Of a stretch of 64,000 bases of DNA, positions 1 through 12,230 are shown piece by piece. Under the pieces are notes generated by a model. It was not told the origin of the DNA. It saw only the letters and a program-made list of their open reading frames with translations, and ran no database searches. Positions within the stretch are counted from its first letter, which is position 1. The number at the start of each line of letters is the position of its first letter. The DNA lies in assembly GCA_036897095.1 (NCBI GenBank), contig JAYMSP010000056.1:35029-99028 (forward strand), written 5' to 3'. Position numbers and translations under genes: made by a program. Source of the DNA: Plantago elongata (lineage: Eukaryota; Streptophyta; Magnoliopsida; Lamiales; Plantaginaceae).

Positions 1-197
1 TAAGTCGAACATCCATCTTTATAGACATTCTACTGCTAACTGAAAAACAACACTCGCATTCCAAGAAAACAAGGACCAACGAGAGCTCAACATGCCACCA
101 TATTATGGACATACCGGCCATTCAAACAAATTAGCAACCTGTGATGGCATCCAAATGACCCAGGAAAACAGAAAATCCACGTGGAGGATAAATAGAC

Positions 198-3100
198 TCA
201 ATGCAATCTAGTCAATTCTTCAACTCTCTTCATCAATTCCTCGACAGGAACGCTCATTGCTTTTGAAATTTCATCCATCCGTTTCCGGCCAAGATCCAAG
301 AACGATTCGATTAGATCTCCATCCAAAAAGTTTTTAGATTCAACATTTTTCTTCTCACTGTAGAATGATCTCCACTGCTCATGACTCAGTCCTCCGACAC
401 CTTTGATCACTTTCCTCAGATTTGTCTGCAGCTTCTCCAAGAAGACATACTGTTCGTGAGGAAGCGAAGCAATGACACCTATTAACCCATTAATAGTTCC
501 GAATATGACGGTTGGAATTTGACCAACATCAGAATCGGGCAATCTCATCACAAGCGAACCATGTCGGAATCGATTAACGAACTCCCCAAGGTGATATTCA
601 CCTACAACCTCTAGGCGTCCACGTTCCTCATCAGTTGCTCCTTCACTGTTTTTACGGACTGTGATGAGATTGTAGTTATTCTCAGCTCCAATGTAGATGT
701 CATCATCAAGAATCTCAACGGCTGACATCCAATTTGCATTGTAATCGCGCGCCCGCTCCTCAATAGCACCCTCCTCGTGCTGCATAAATGAAGATTTTAG
801 AAGTAAAATAAATTCTGAAAAACTTCACTAATTAGGTTCAAGTGTGTTCAAATGCTTTAAATAAGCAATTCTTTGGTTTCAGTACGTGGAGAAGTGGTTC
901 TGGAGGGTAAACCAAACTCCAAATGCTTCTTGCAATATAAGCAGAAAACAACTAGAGCTAATCTGCATACTGCTTTGAAACGTATTATTGTATTCATCAA
1001 AGATAACCTTGACATGTTTGTTGATCAAAGTGTCATTTTTTATGTACTCTATTCCTAACATGCAGCAATAAATTTTAGTTGGTTTATAATTTTTTGGTAT
1101 AACTTTTATGCTATTATTGCGAAGTAAAACTAAAAAAACTGAAGTATATTACTGATTCTTTTTACCAAATACTCCCAAGTGTTACCTTAACATCTACCTA
1201 CTTCTCACGTCATATCTGCTTTAACTCGGTTTCTACAACTTCAGCTTCTTCTCCTAAACATCAACTCTCTAATATTTCGGATTTTTGCAAAGGGTTTCAT
1301 CACTTAAAAGACAAAGCAAATCAAAGCAACAAAAAGAGATAAAATGGTTTCAAGAGGTATTAATAATATGCCATCGAGCATACTTCAAGTTAGACATCAT
1401 TACCTTGTAAATTAGAAGGGAAATTGATTTCATAAGGTCACCCACAACAATGAAATCCCCCCTAGTTTGTACGTAAAGGGCAAGTATGTGTCCATGATGA
1501 CCACATTCAGACTGCAACTCCCGAGAACCATCATCTCGGAGCATCCATTTGTACAACTGAATCTTCTGATTAATAGCAGCAAGCAGTTTCCCATTAAATG
1601 CATTGAGGGAGTAAACAGCTCCTTTGGTTTCTTTTTCTACAATTAGTTGAAGTTTTCCATCTTCTACAGCAAAAATTAGTATTCGACCCTGACAATATGA
1701 CAAAAAAGTATAAATAGTACATAAATGGTAAAAAGCAGAGGTGCAGTAAGAAGCAGAAGATGCAAATATTAGAGATAGGGGATGGTTTTGGAAGTTACAA
1801 ACAATTAACAAAGAATTGGAAAAGGATAGTCCCTCAATTTTCATAAGATTAACATTCAAATTCACAATTCAAATGATCATTTTTTTAAATGATAAAAAAT
1901 TGATAAGTTCAAACAAAATTGCATTTTACGTGAAATGACTATAGCAACAGAATTCAAATTATTCAAGGTAAAATTTACTAATTTTTTAATGGCAATTAAT
2001 TCTTTGGACCGCCCAAAAAGTGAAGTATAAGCTTTAAAAGGCAAAGGAGTGCAAAAGACATGCATTGTAGGAGAGAAACGAAACCTCTAACACAACTGAC
2101 TAGTTACCTTGGTAGGCTCATTTTCTTCTGAAACTACATACGCAGTCCCAACGCAGTAGTAAACATTACCGTCATCAGAGAATGAGCAGCTAAGGATGGA
2201 ACAGCCATGCTCAAACTGATCCAGTGGATAAGATGATATGAAGTCAAAAGACTGGTCGTCTATGAGACGGACAAAGTGCATCTCAAGCTCCTCAGCGCTT
2301 GCCTGGTTGTACTTCAAACTACATACAGCAAAGGTCCGAGTCTGTTCCTGATGGCATATACGCCGTGCTTGCTCGCCAAGCGGGATAGTGCGTATGTGAA
2401 GTTTTTGAATGTCATCAATGGTGCCAATTGTCAATTCACCTTCTTTAGCAATAGCTAGGCTGTTCCAGAAATATTAGTCAATGAAACCATACCTCCAACA
2501 AAATGTCCCAAAAAGAAAAAGAAAAAAGAGGATAATCGAAAACCCAAAACCCAGAGTCCGATAGAGTGAGAACATGCACATGCTGATTGCTAAAGGGAAC
2601 TGGTATTAGGAAAGTGAATTCATTCTTTACCTGTCAGGAAAAGCAGCAGAGTTGAAGGGGCACATGTGGCTAACTTCTTTTAGATTAACATTACTATAAA
2701 GCAACTTCTTGTTGCTGCTGTAAATGACAGTTGGTCTATCTGAAGCAGCAAAAACATGAGTGGTATTCTTTGACGAGAAAGTACGCAGTGTGATTGGTTG
2801 TGTCCCTAAAGACACTTTCTTCCTCTCTGCCAGCTCACCATTACTAGTATTCAACACAAAATTCAAGAGATGCCCATCTCCAAGAGCACATAACAAGTAA
2901 GATATCTGCATTTGCAAAATAAGCATAAATGTCATCTTATTGATTTAAATCTCGCAAGAACCAAACAAATTCCTATTGAACTATTTGATTCCAGACATCG
3001 CTCGAGAATTGGGACTATAAAATTAAGAGAACTGGAATCACTATAATTATACAAAAGGTCAAGAATGAAAATTACCCCTTCGAACGTACACAGAAGCACA

Positions 3101-6100
3101 GAACGAGGAATTATTTCACCTCCCAAATGTTCCTTCGTAATAAGATTCAAGTCAGGAAGAGAAAATATTCGAACGCTGATATCCGTCCACATTCCAACTG
3201 CTGCTAGTTGGCTACAATTTGGATTATCACCAATAGGATTAATGTCCAGGCATGAGATGTCATACTCCAACTGGGCATGCGTCTTTTCTGTCAACTGACC
3301 GTCACCTATTTCCAGATAGACCAAATGACCTCCACCAGTAGCCAACAAAACCTGTAAACATATGCACAACAATTTCAGGAAGCCTGGACATGAAAAAACA
3401 TAATGAGAAAGTGGATATACACACATGATCTATAAGGTTCAGTTCTCCAGAAAGAAGCCAAAGCTAAGCTTGCAATCTACTCTGTTATGTAACTTTAACT
3501 ATGCACATTCTTCGAAAAAGAACAAAAATTATTTCTAATCAGCTCTACACAAGGTTTGCTTATAGACTTATAAACATAAAAAGAAGACAGGCATGGTCAT
3601 GTCATAGTTCTATCTTGAAATCTCTAGAAGTAGAGATGATAACACTGCCCAAGTTGACAAATACAATGCAATAATATATCTTCTTACAGTCTCTTGTAGA
3701 ATTTTCCGAACTGAACCCACAACCTAACTAGTTGGATACATACCTGGGTGGCATTGGCTGTCGCAACATTAACTGAATACCCAGCTGGTGCATGCCATTC
3801 ATCACGCAGCACTCTGGTCGTACTACTGACCAATCTGACTGAAGCTGAAGTAACCTGCAAGATTAATTTTTCAGCTGAGAGCTGCTTACCAATAAGCTTA
3901 CAGGATACCCACGCAGTATATGATATGTCCATACAATCTTCCGCACAATAGATGAATTACTCACTGATTATTATTTGATTTATTGTCTTCAGGAACTATA
4001 CATTATGTGAATGAAATTATACTCCCTAGCTGCACACATTTCCAACTTTATGTGGCCTCAATGACAACTCTTTTTGTGACGGTATTTTCCCCATACATGT
4101 AAGAGTTACACTGTTAATACTAAAACATATCTCAGTTATATTTTTTCACTGTTAGAAGTAATTAAATATGTGTCTGTTGATATCAACTGTATTAAGGAAT
4201 GCGGAACAAAGAATGAGCAGTATCTTCAGCATCATACTCATAATTCCGATAACATGTACAGAAACCTGAACTTTGTAAAGCACTACACATCATACATACA
4301 CAAATAAAGGTAATATATAGATCGGATGAACTCTAGGGAGATACTACTGACACATGTCATGACTTGAAGTATCGGCCATCACCAATTTATGCCTAAACAC
4401 CCTATCTTTTCAGGCAACTTTTACCTTATAAATGAAAGATATACATGTTTCTCACTTGCTACTACGAAAACATCATGGCATACTATGCAATTTTTGGTAT
4501 AGATATAATCCTATTTGCAGGATATTGCACATGGGCATCATAATTCATCAGATAAAGTAGGGCTATATTCTGATCTAAAAAAAATACAATTTACCTGCAC
4601 AAGTTGATCAAACACTGCATCGTGACAGAATAATGTCTGGACGCTAGAGCAAAAACCATCTATTTCGGTTTCTTCCAATTCATCATCCATGTTCATTGCA
4701 AGAATACGCGTCTCACTGATAAAGCTTACAACCAAGAATGTATCATAAGGATCATCTGTGGCAGATCTCAAGGACCACATCCCTTTGATACCCTGAAGCT
4801 CTACAGATGCCTATGAATGACAATGAACAGTGATGATACTGAGGAAGTGACTGTTTTAAAAAATAACAGCTTATGACTGAGTGAACTTTACCTGCTCATT
4901 TATCCCAATTCCATTGCGAACAACACGAAGAGAACCATCTTTATAGGCTCCTGAGCAAGTTACAACCTGACCTTGACCTTGCCTCTCTAAATCGACCACA
5001 CAAAAATCCACAATTGGTCCCAAATTGACAAATCTTTCAAGAACTTCAACATATGAACCCTTCGCATCCGGGTGAAGATTTAACTTTATAAGCTGGGTTG
5101 TCGGACACAAAACAAGTAAATACATATGAACATAATGCACAGGAGAACATAAATTTCTTCAACATCAACTAAAACTGATGCATGACATGCAACTAAAGTT
5201 TACAACGTAGATTGTCTTAAGAATCAGTTACTGCCATCTGAATAAACAATAGTATGTGATTTTATGACTACGTGCAGTGGAACATTATTGTTAATGAAGC
5301 TAAATAAGCAGGCCAGAGGACTCTGGATAGCCTCACAATACAATAGTATGTGATTTTATGACTACGTGCAGTTCAATATTATTGTTAATTAAGCTAAATA
5401 AGCAGGCCAGAGGACTCTGTGGATAGCCTCACAATACATCAAGGTGCAAAACTCCCAAGTCCAAATTCTAGGTACTATGAAGCATTACATTCTGTAATTC
5501 TGCATTTCTGTGGTAAATATCCATAATCTATTCCAAGTAAGATATTCAAATGGTTAGAGTGGAAGGCCACAGACCTGGGAATCACCAAAGCTCGAGCCAA
5601 CAAAAACAACAGCATTATCAAGATATGATATAGACGAAGCCACTGATGTTTCCCCCAAGAGTTCAATTTTGAGTCCTGTCACTCTAGCAAGTACCAGAGA
5701 AAATAACATTAAAAGACCAGAATCGCTTTCGAATTCGGCTAATTTTCTGAAACACTTAGTTATCACTGTAAAAAAAAATGGAGCTCAAAACAGCAAACTC
5801 ACTTCTCCTTCTCGTGGGTGATTACTAGAAGGTGTAGAAGTCCATTGTGATCACTCAGTAAGTAGCGAGAACCATCAGGATCAACCCTCCCATAAGCTTT
5901 TGTGATAGACTTCATAAATGAAACATACACAAGGTGAGATCATGGTTACAATCTGTTTGTGCAAATCTTACAGCAGCTTATTGACCTACAGGTTTAATCG
6001 GGATTGCTTTGAACGCAGAGGCGCTGCAGTAGACAATATTTTCTTCACCAATAATTAGGACGCCACAAAGAGGTGGTGGTACTGGGATTAACAATTCAGC

Positions 6101-8822
6101 TCCATTGTCAAGATTGTTCTGGGACCATGGGCCTTCAACAAAGTCTTTATCCTTCAAAGCAATCTCATACGTTTTGACATGACGAGCATCTTTGTTATCC
6201 TGCCAAAGTAGGTATATATGACCAGTCATAGGATGCGAGACAAATTTCAAGGTGGCACAGTGGACAAACCAGAAACATGTTGGTAAGCAGTCTGGATGAC
6301 AAAACGACTTTTAAACCAAGTAGATTCACTGGCGCACAACAAATTATCCAACCTCTGGGAGTAAGGTGCAGATATGTACTCTGAACTTTACAGTTTACAG
6401 AAGTGATTCAAACCTGGTAAAGTACAACAATGGTTGGCCTGGGGCAACCATACAAAAATTTGATATCCAAAACTTGAAGCTCTTCAAGCCTGAACAGGAA
6501 ATACATACAACGTTAGATTGAGAGGACACTTGGTGTTCTATAGATTGCCGGATTACAATGAACAATATACACTTCTAAATAAACAAATTCACTTTATACG
6601 GTCAATGAGACCCATAATTATAAAGATTCCACCAAACTGCTATTATAATTTTGTCAAACAGAATATTAAACATTTAATTTTGCTAAAACCAGGCTAGTCC
6701 TGCTTCTAAATCAAAGAAATGGGAAAGTTTCGCCTCTTCGGTAATCACTAATTTTCCTGTATGTGATCCTCTGACATTTAAGTCTCCCCGCAAACAACAA
6801 CATCATACAATTAACCTATATAGTTCTCTGGTACAACGGTTCTATCTTTTAACTGAATATGAATATATCAGCAGTTGAGCATCAAATACAAAAGCTAACT
6901 TGCAATCAACCAAATTTAGGTAAAATAGCTGGCAAAGTGGCAGGCATAAAGTCCAAGCAAGAAAGACCACTTCACATTCAGAACAGATGTAGTAGAAGCT
7001 CTCCTTGTGTAAAAGTTACCTGATATTAAATGCTTCCTTGAGCTGGCCTTTGTTGTCGAATGGAATGACCTAAAAACAAATAGAAATGATCATAATCTGA
7101 ACTGTACTAAAAAGCTTCCGCACGGTAAAAAGAGATGATAAGAGAACGTATAAGATCAACTCCATACTTTGAAAAGCCCATCATATAGGTGAAGTCCTAT
7201 CAGTCTGCAATCTGGGTCAATTATGCCTATCTGTGCAGATAGAGACAAGCAAGTAATAAACTAAGCAATCTCTTCCACAAATAAATTCACATCGACCTAT
7301 TTAGATGTACCAAAAAAGATCAAATTTATCAACACCATAATATACAAAATCCCAAAATCAATTACCTGTCCGCTGTCTGTTGGACGGCCTATTCGATCGG
7401 AAACATCTCCCATTGCCCTATTCCAATGGTGGAAATCACCCCCAATAGAAACAAATAGATTAATAAAGAAAATTCAGAATTAATACTAGTAATGGGGATA
7501 ACAGCAGAATTTATAGCCTAGAATTCAAAGGGGTCTCTCAAGCTAAACATATAGTCAGTTAATTTATTTTTTGTTTTCGGTAGGAGTCATGGTAACTAAA
7601 TTATTCAAATGTTAAGAGTTACTCTGCCATTTTGTCAATGATTGAATGAAGCAAGAGAGCTAACTTATCCATTCAAATTTGTGTAAACACTTTCATACCT
7701 CGTAACAACTTCACCATTATCAGGATCCCATTGCAAGACACAGAATTTATATCTTTCAGTAGCGATAAACAGGAGATCTTGAGTTTCTCCCTGTCAAATA
7801 AACAGGAGAAAGAATAAAATGTGTGTTTCTAATTTGTGAAGCACTCCTGAATAAGAGTGCACTTGGCAGAATAGATTATCATCAAGTTCAAAACGGCAAT
7901 CAGAGATACAAATACTAATACTTACATGTGGCCGAAAAAGCTCAAGCGTGGCAATTCTCCCATAAATTGGCACATCCAACATAGGCTGCAGAATTAAACA
8001 TCCAGAAGATTCTATGAGCAGAAATTTATGTCCAGATTAATTTCTAGTTTTCAGATTAGCTGGAATGGCTAGTACTGCCCTGGGCTCTCACCCCCCAAAA
8101 GAAGCAACAAAAATATAAGCATGCAGCTCAATTGTCTCTCTCCCTGTGACTCTCATCTCGCACTATGCACGCTAATTTCTACTTTCGGATTCGCTGGAAT
8201 GGCTAGGGATGTTATTAAGAAAATTCTATGTAGGCTTTTCAGTCAGTTCAGTAGTAGAACTTCATATTTAAAATGCTGTAGTTTTCAGAAAACTAAAAAA
8301 CAATAACTACAATGAATCACTACAAACAACACAAACTACGATCTCATACCTGTAAGCCTTGCGTGGAGAGCAAATGGATCTCTATCCTGGTACATTTCCT
8401 GTTGCAATTACATAGCAGCCAAATCTACCTTAGTTTAGGAGTAAAAATATTCCTCTCGAATAGCATATATTGTATATAAATCACACAAGCACAGGATATA
8501 AGGCCAAAACATTATGCAATTGAGCAAATTCTCTATGTATTTTCCTTCCACATTTCACTGCGACATCAGTAGGTACCAAACACCGAAATAAATTCCACTG
8601 AATCACCAATTCGACAGCAAAATGGATCAACTCATTACTGAACTGTTGACTAACAGCAATTTCTTCAGTCTAACTACGAACGAACAAAAAAAATAACGAT
8701 TAATCGTAGAAAACTTACGAAACGATGAGATTGAGCTCGTTTGGAGCGGTGAAATTGCCGACACACGAATGAGTTACATTCGTCGGCTTGTGAGCCGTCA
8801 CAACGTAATTCCAGACGCTCAT
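198..8822 (-). CDS. DDB1: DDB1, UV-damaged DNA-binding protein 1 (CUL4 ligase adaptor), complete 19-exon gene
   Basis: The product is the triple beta-propeller adaptor that links CUL4-RBX1 to DCAF substrate receptors; it acts in nuclear nucleotide-excision repair, photomorphogenesis and chromatin control. The protein begins [20 protein letters not shown] and ends VEELTRLH, both typical of plant DDB1. I place coding exons, in transcript order, at 8822-8719, 8398-8350, 7985-7926, 7790-7699, 7417-7366, 7230-7168, 7069-7020, 6489-6414, 6199-5990, 5909-5803, 5683-5575, 5092-4892, 4810-4595, 3854-3744, 3351-3076, 2905-2631, 2459-2108, 1688-1404 and 779-198. All have GT..AG borders and join in frame to 1089 residues, against about 1088 in Arabidopsis. 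The start is the first ATG in frame with the conserved N-terminus. The MMS1-type N-terminal half and the CPSF_A-type C-terminal half ([20 protein letters not shown]) are intact. No break is seen. Identity is near certain; single exon ends could be off by a few bases. Confidence 0.97.
5247..5436. repeat. Tandem duplication of about 95 bp inside a DDB1 intron
   Basis: Two adjacent copies, 5247-5340 and 5341-5436, both start CAATAGTATGTGATTTTATG and end GATAGCCTCACAATA. They differ by a few substitutions and a 2-bp insertion. They lie in the intron between the exons at 5575-5683 and 4892-5092, away from the splice sites, so the duplication looks recent and probably neutral. Confidence 0.85.
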
Positions 8823-9660
8823 TTTTGGCAACAGGAAGGTAAAACGAAACCCTAAGTTCCAATTTCGCTGATGAATTTGCCGTAAGCTTGAGCTCAAATG
8901 GTAGGGAAGTGGAGAAAGAGACTCAAATTTGGAGGTATATCAAACGGCGTCGTGGCGTTCAATCAGCGATACAGAAATGTGAGATGCGAGGGGGTTTACT
9001 TTCACGTTTGGGCTTTGATTCAATTTAAGGCCCAATTTTGTTACCTGGATTCACTCGTGTGGAGGTTGTAATCCGGTGAAAATTACACTAAAAAGACATT
9101 CCGCTCCAATTACGCGACATAGTTAATATAATATTGTAACTCAAATTTATATGTTAATAATTTCTAATTCATCAAGTAATGTATTAATATATTATTATAA
9201 CCCAGAACCTAGAGCGTCACTAACTGAAAGTTACAAAGTTCTTTCGGTATTGGCTTGTTAGGCGCCTACTACCTCAATTCCGAGTAGATTCGTACCAACG
9301 ACATTTGGCACCAATTAAGTATTTGAAAAAGAAATGCTACATGAGTTACTACAATTTGTAACTTCAGAGAATCGTGTGCTAATATAATGTCGTGACTTAA
9401 AAAAATCATTGTTAATATAATATTGTAACTCAAAGAACGTTGCACCTCCAACCAATAAGTTGTGGATTCGAGTCACCCTTAAACCGTTTAAAAAATAAGA
9501 AACTTAAAAAAGCTAAGCGCCCTATAGTTCTTTACAAAAGAATTCAATATGAGTTAATACAATGTTATAATTGTAGGTTGATGAGTTAATATAATGATAT
9601 AACTCAATAAGTTAATATTGTCTTCAAACTCAGATGATCAATGTTTTACAATTCTATTCA
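8823..9660. other. DDB1 upstream region with a dispersed AT-rich motif
   Basis: The DDB1 5' UTR and promoter should lie in the first few hundred bases. I see no certain TATA box. From about 9115 a motif close to GTTAATATAATATTGTAACTC recurs (near 9122, 9409, 9581, with weaker forms near 9550 and 9615). No coding gene is visible. Confidence 0.4.
9433..9510 (+). repeat. 5'-truncated tRNA-derived SINE-like copy
   Basis: The stretch carries CACCTCCAACCAATAAG followed by a B-box-like GGATTCGAGTCAC and then CCGTTTAAAAAATAAG. It matches the 3' part of the two better copies near 10.8 and 19.5 kb but lacks their A-box half. It is probably a truncated family member. Confidence 0.5.
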
Positions 9661-9668
9661 ACGAAGGT

Positions 9669-9972
9669 GGAGGGGGGGGGGGGGTTGTAGTGTTACAACT
9701 GTAAAATTCCTGACTTAAGGTAATATTTTCCGTCTCTTCCCATAAAAATAAAGGAGAATAATAGTATGCGACTTAAATTGACTTGTTTGAAGTACAATCT
9801 AATTGTGAATAGAAATTGGTTGGGGAGCGGTGGGGGGTTTGTTGTGTTACAACTGTAAAATTCTTGAGTTAAGGCAATATTTTCCGTCTCTTTCCATAAA
9901 AATAAAGGAGAATGTAGTATGCGACCTAAATTGACTGGTTTGAAGCATAATCTAATTGTGAATAGAAATTGA
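9669..9972. repeat. Diverged tandem duplication of about 150 bp with a poly-G tract
   Basis: Copy one (about 9683-9820) and copy two (about 9833-9972) share GTGTTACAACTGTAAAATTC, TATTTTCCGTCTCTT, CATAAAAATAAAGGAGAAT and CTAATTGTGAATAGAAATTG. Each is preceded by a G-rich run; the first is about 15 consecutive G. No coding content is seen. Confidence 0.8.
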
Positions 9973-10772
9973 ATTTTAATTTAGTTGTGAATATAACTTT
10001 TGTAGTTTTGAAGTTCTTATATATGATATATAATAGTGAATTGATGTGTGTAAGAATTTTAGAAGTATTTAATTGATTTTAGTGTTACTTGATTGATTTA
10101 AGATGATAATAATAAATAAAAAATAAAGTAAGAAAAAATAGTACCCAAGGAAATAACATTTAATTTAGTTATTAATACATGCATTAAAAAGGATTACGGT
10201 TCGACTCGATCAAAATCTCATGAAAATCATGAGAAGGATTCAATTTTTATCGAACTTTAATCGCAAAACAAACCGTCAATACAAAATTTCCCTTTATATG
10301 AATGAATATGTCCTTCACTGTTGAGAATTTATGTATTGAAATGATCATGCCTAAAACTCACATGTCATTTTGAAAAGAAATCTATATAATTATATACATA
10401 CATAGTATTTGGAATGTGACAAAGTCCGAGCTGTTTGCCAACATGTTGGATTCTTGGAGGTCCATTTGGATCAATCAATAGGTCAATCTAAGATAGCTAG
10501 AGGTGCAGCATCATGTTATTGTGCAATTGACAGGAATATTGAGGTACAATCTGCCCAATGTGATAGATTTGTATATTGGAACGTCTTCAAGTACGTATGA
10601 AACCAATCTCTTGACTATCTGGAGATGCCTCAGTCTTGTATGTCGTGGTATGAGGCACAAGTTTGCTGAGAAAGCTAGCTCATATTCCGACCGAATAAAT
10701 GATCAAGTTATTGTTTAATTAGTGATTAAAATTGCAAAACTTGATTAAAAACACTGGTTTTGGGTTTTAATC
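9973..10772. other. Intergenic, no gene recognised
   Basis: This is mostly AT-rich. Between about 10400 and 10720 there is a less AT-rich patch with short overlapping open frames of 63 and 71 codons on the plus strand. I do not recognise either protein, there is no splice structure I can defend, and chance or a non-coding transcript is as likely as a gene. Confidence 0.35.
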
Positions 10773-10886
10773 ATTAGCCAAACAGACAACGAAGTGTAGC
10801 TCAGTTGACAAGACGCTTCAATTCCAACCAATAGGTCGGGTTCGAGTCCCTCTTAGCCCTTTTCAGAAAAATTATTAGCCAAACAG
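10773..10886 (+). mobile_element. Very short tRNA-derived SINE with a perfect 13-bp target duplication
   Basis: An 88-bp element (10786-10873) lies between two exact copies of ATTAGCCAAACAG (10773-10785 and 10874-10886). It contains a perfect pol III A box (TAGCTCAGTTG) and a perfect B box (GGTTCGAGTCC), and ends CCCTTTTCAGAAAAATT. Target duplication plus internal pol III promoter plus an A-rich tail is the SINE signature. It has almost no body between the tRNA-like part and the tail, so it is close to a simple tRNA retrocopy. A related copy lies at 19526-19637. A functional tRNA is unlikely because the acceptor and anticodon arms do not pair convincingly by eye. Confidence 0.8.
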
Positions 10887-11094
10887 CCTACAACCTGCCT
10901 ATCATGGTATGCAATGTTAACAAGGAAAACAAGATTAATTGATTTTATTCATCGATCCCTGAGTAGATATAGACACAAATAGCATAATGATACAGCCAAT
11001 TTATTTTAGCAATCCAGCTTCAATTTATTTTTCACAGTCAGAGATGACCTCGATGGTATTGTATCATCTATCATGTCTAAACATTCATAGCATC

Positions 11095-11617
11095 TTAGGA
11101 ACGATCGAGTTCATCCAAAAGAGAACTTATTCTAGCCACGTTCAAAGGTTTCTCCCAACAGTGATCTAGCCCAGCATTCATGAACGCCTCTTTCTCAGCC
11201 TTCGAACCACACGCAGTTACCCCTACAATCACGCATTTCACCCCCATGCGACGCAGTTCCTCTGTGGCCTGTCAAGATGAAATCTTATCCGTTGTTTAAA
11301 TTAATAGATAAAATTTCGATGCATTGGATGTATAAATGATTCCATGGACTGATCAGTATGAATTAAAATCTATTATATCCTTAATTTACCTTTGTGCCGT
11401 TCATAACAGGCATTTCCAAATCCATGAAAACGAGATCATAAGATTTTCCAGAAGCGAAAAGCTCAACAGCTTCTTTGCCATTTCTGGCCACATCAGTTTC
11501 AAGGTGGAACTTATTCAACATTGTCTCATGAATCCGACGAAGAAGGTGCTCATCATCTACAATGAGTGCACGGGCAACTTGCTTGTTTACGGATGTTTCC
11601 ATCATTTCTCCTGCCAT
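11095..11617 (-). CDS. Type-C two-component response regulator (ARR22/ARR24-like), two exons
   Basis: This is a stand-alone receiver domain of the phosphorelay that accepts phosphate from His-containing phosphotransfer proteins; it has no DNA-binding output domain. The exons are 11617-11390 and 11268-11095, joined in frame (AAG|GTAAAT to TGACAG|GCC), giving 133 residues. Receiver landmarks are the acidic pair D21-D22 (LIVDDE), phospho-acceptor D66 (FMDLEMP), T94 (VGVTACG) and K116 (EKPL). The exon-2 motif AFMNAGLDHCWEKPL is typical of the ARR22/24 group rather than type-A regulators. I chose the ATG at 11617 because a possible splice acceptor (CTGACAG|TATATAC) lies just upstream; an in-frame ATG at 11635 would add six residues. 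The family has been described as expressed mainly in reproductive tissue; that is knowledge of the group, not of this copy. Confidence 0.88.
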
Positions 11618-12230
11618 GTATATACTGTCAGTCATGTGAAATATGAGAGTCTGATATGTTCAATTGTTCATACACAACAGTACTAGTTTGTGTGAGTAAA
11701 AACTTTGGGTATTTCCCAATAGCACAAAAGTAATCAATTTCGTGTACATTTTTCAACATTTAAAACATCAATCTAACGCGTAGAAATATACAAAAGAAAT
11801 GGTACACGAACCGAGCTAGGGAGGTCGGAAAGCCAAACAACGAGTACTCTGAAAATGGGATAATGAATAGAAGATAAATATAGGATTTTGTAGGGATCAA
11901 GCTACCAAAAAAGAAACGAATACTTGACCATAACAAAGAATAGACCTTTGAGTATGAATGAACCACAGTGATGAACTGATGATCATGTTCTGTGGGTTTG
12001 ATTAAATAGGTGGAGCATTAGCTTTTGGCAGATTGTCTTTTCGTGAGGATAATCGTAACATTGATGAGAAATATAGCTATAGATATCCATGATGGGTGAA
12101 ATATCTACTCCTCTACACCATTAATAGAATACTTTAGAAACATCATACAAAATCACATCAATTGAAACTTTCTATAACATTACATCAGTTAGATCCAAAC
12201 CTAACAAAATAGTTTGTTGGACTTTTCTAC
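11618..12230. other. Upstream region of the response regulator
   Basis: AT-rich DNA with no recognisable gene. It may hold the promoter and a 5'-UTR exon of the response regulator, since an acceptor-like CTGACAG sits at its start, but I cannot place the donor. Confidence 0.4.

Noticed and set aside
10409-10718. A possible small protein gene of 63-71 codons
   Set aside because: I could not recognise a family, a splice model or a promoter; two overlapping frames of similar length argue for chance.
10786-10860. A functional tRNA gene
   Set aside because: Boxes A and B are perfect, but the acceptor and anticodon stems do not pair by eye, and the exact flanking duplication points to a retroposed element.
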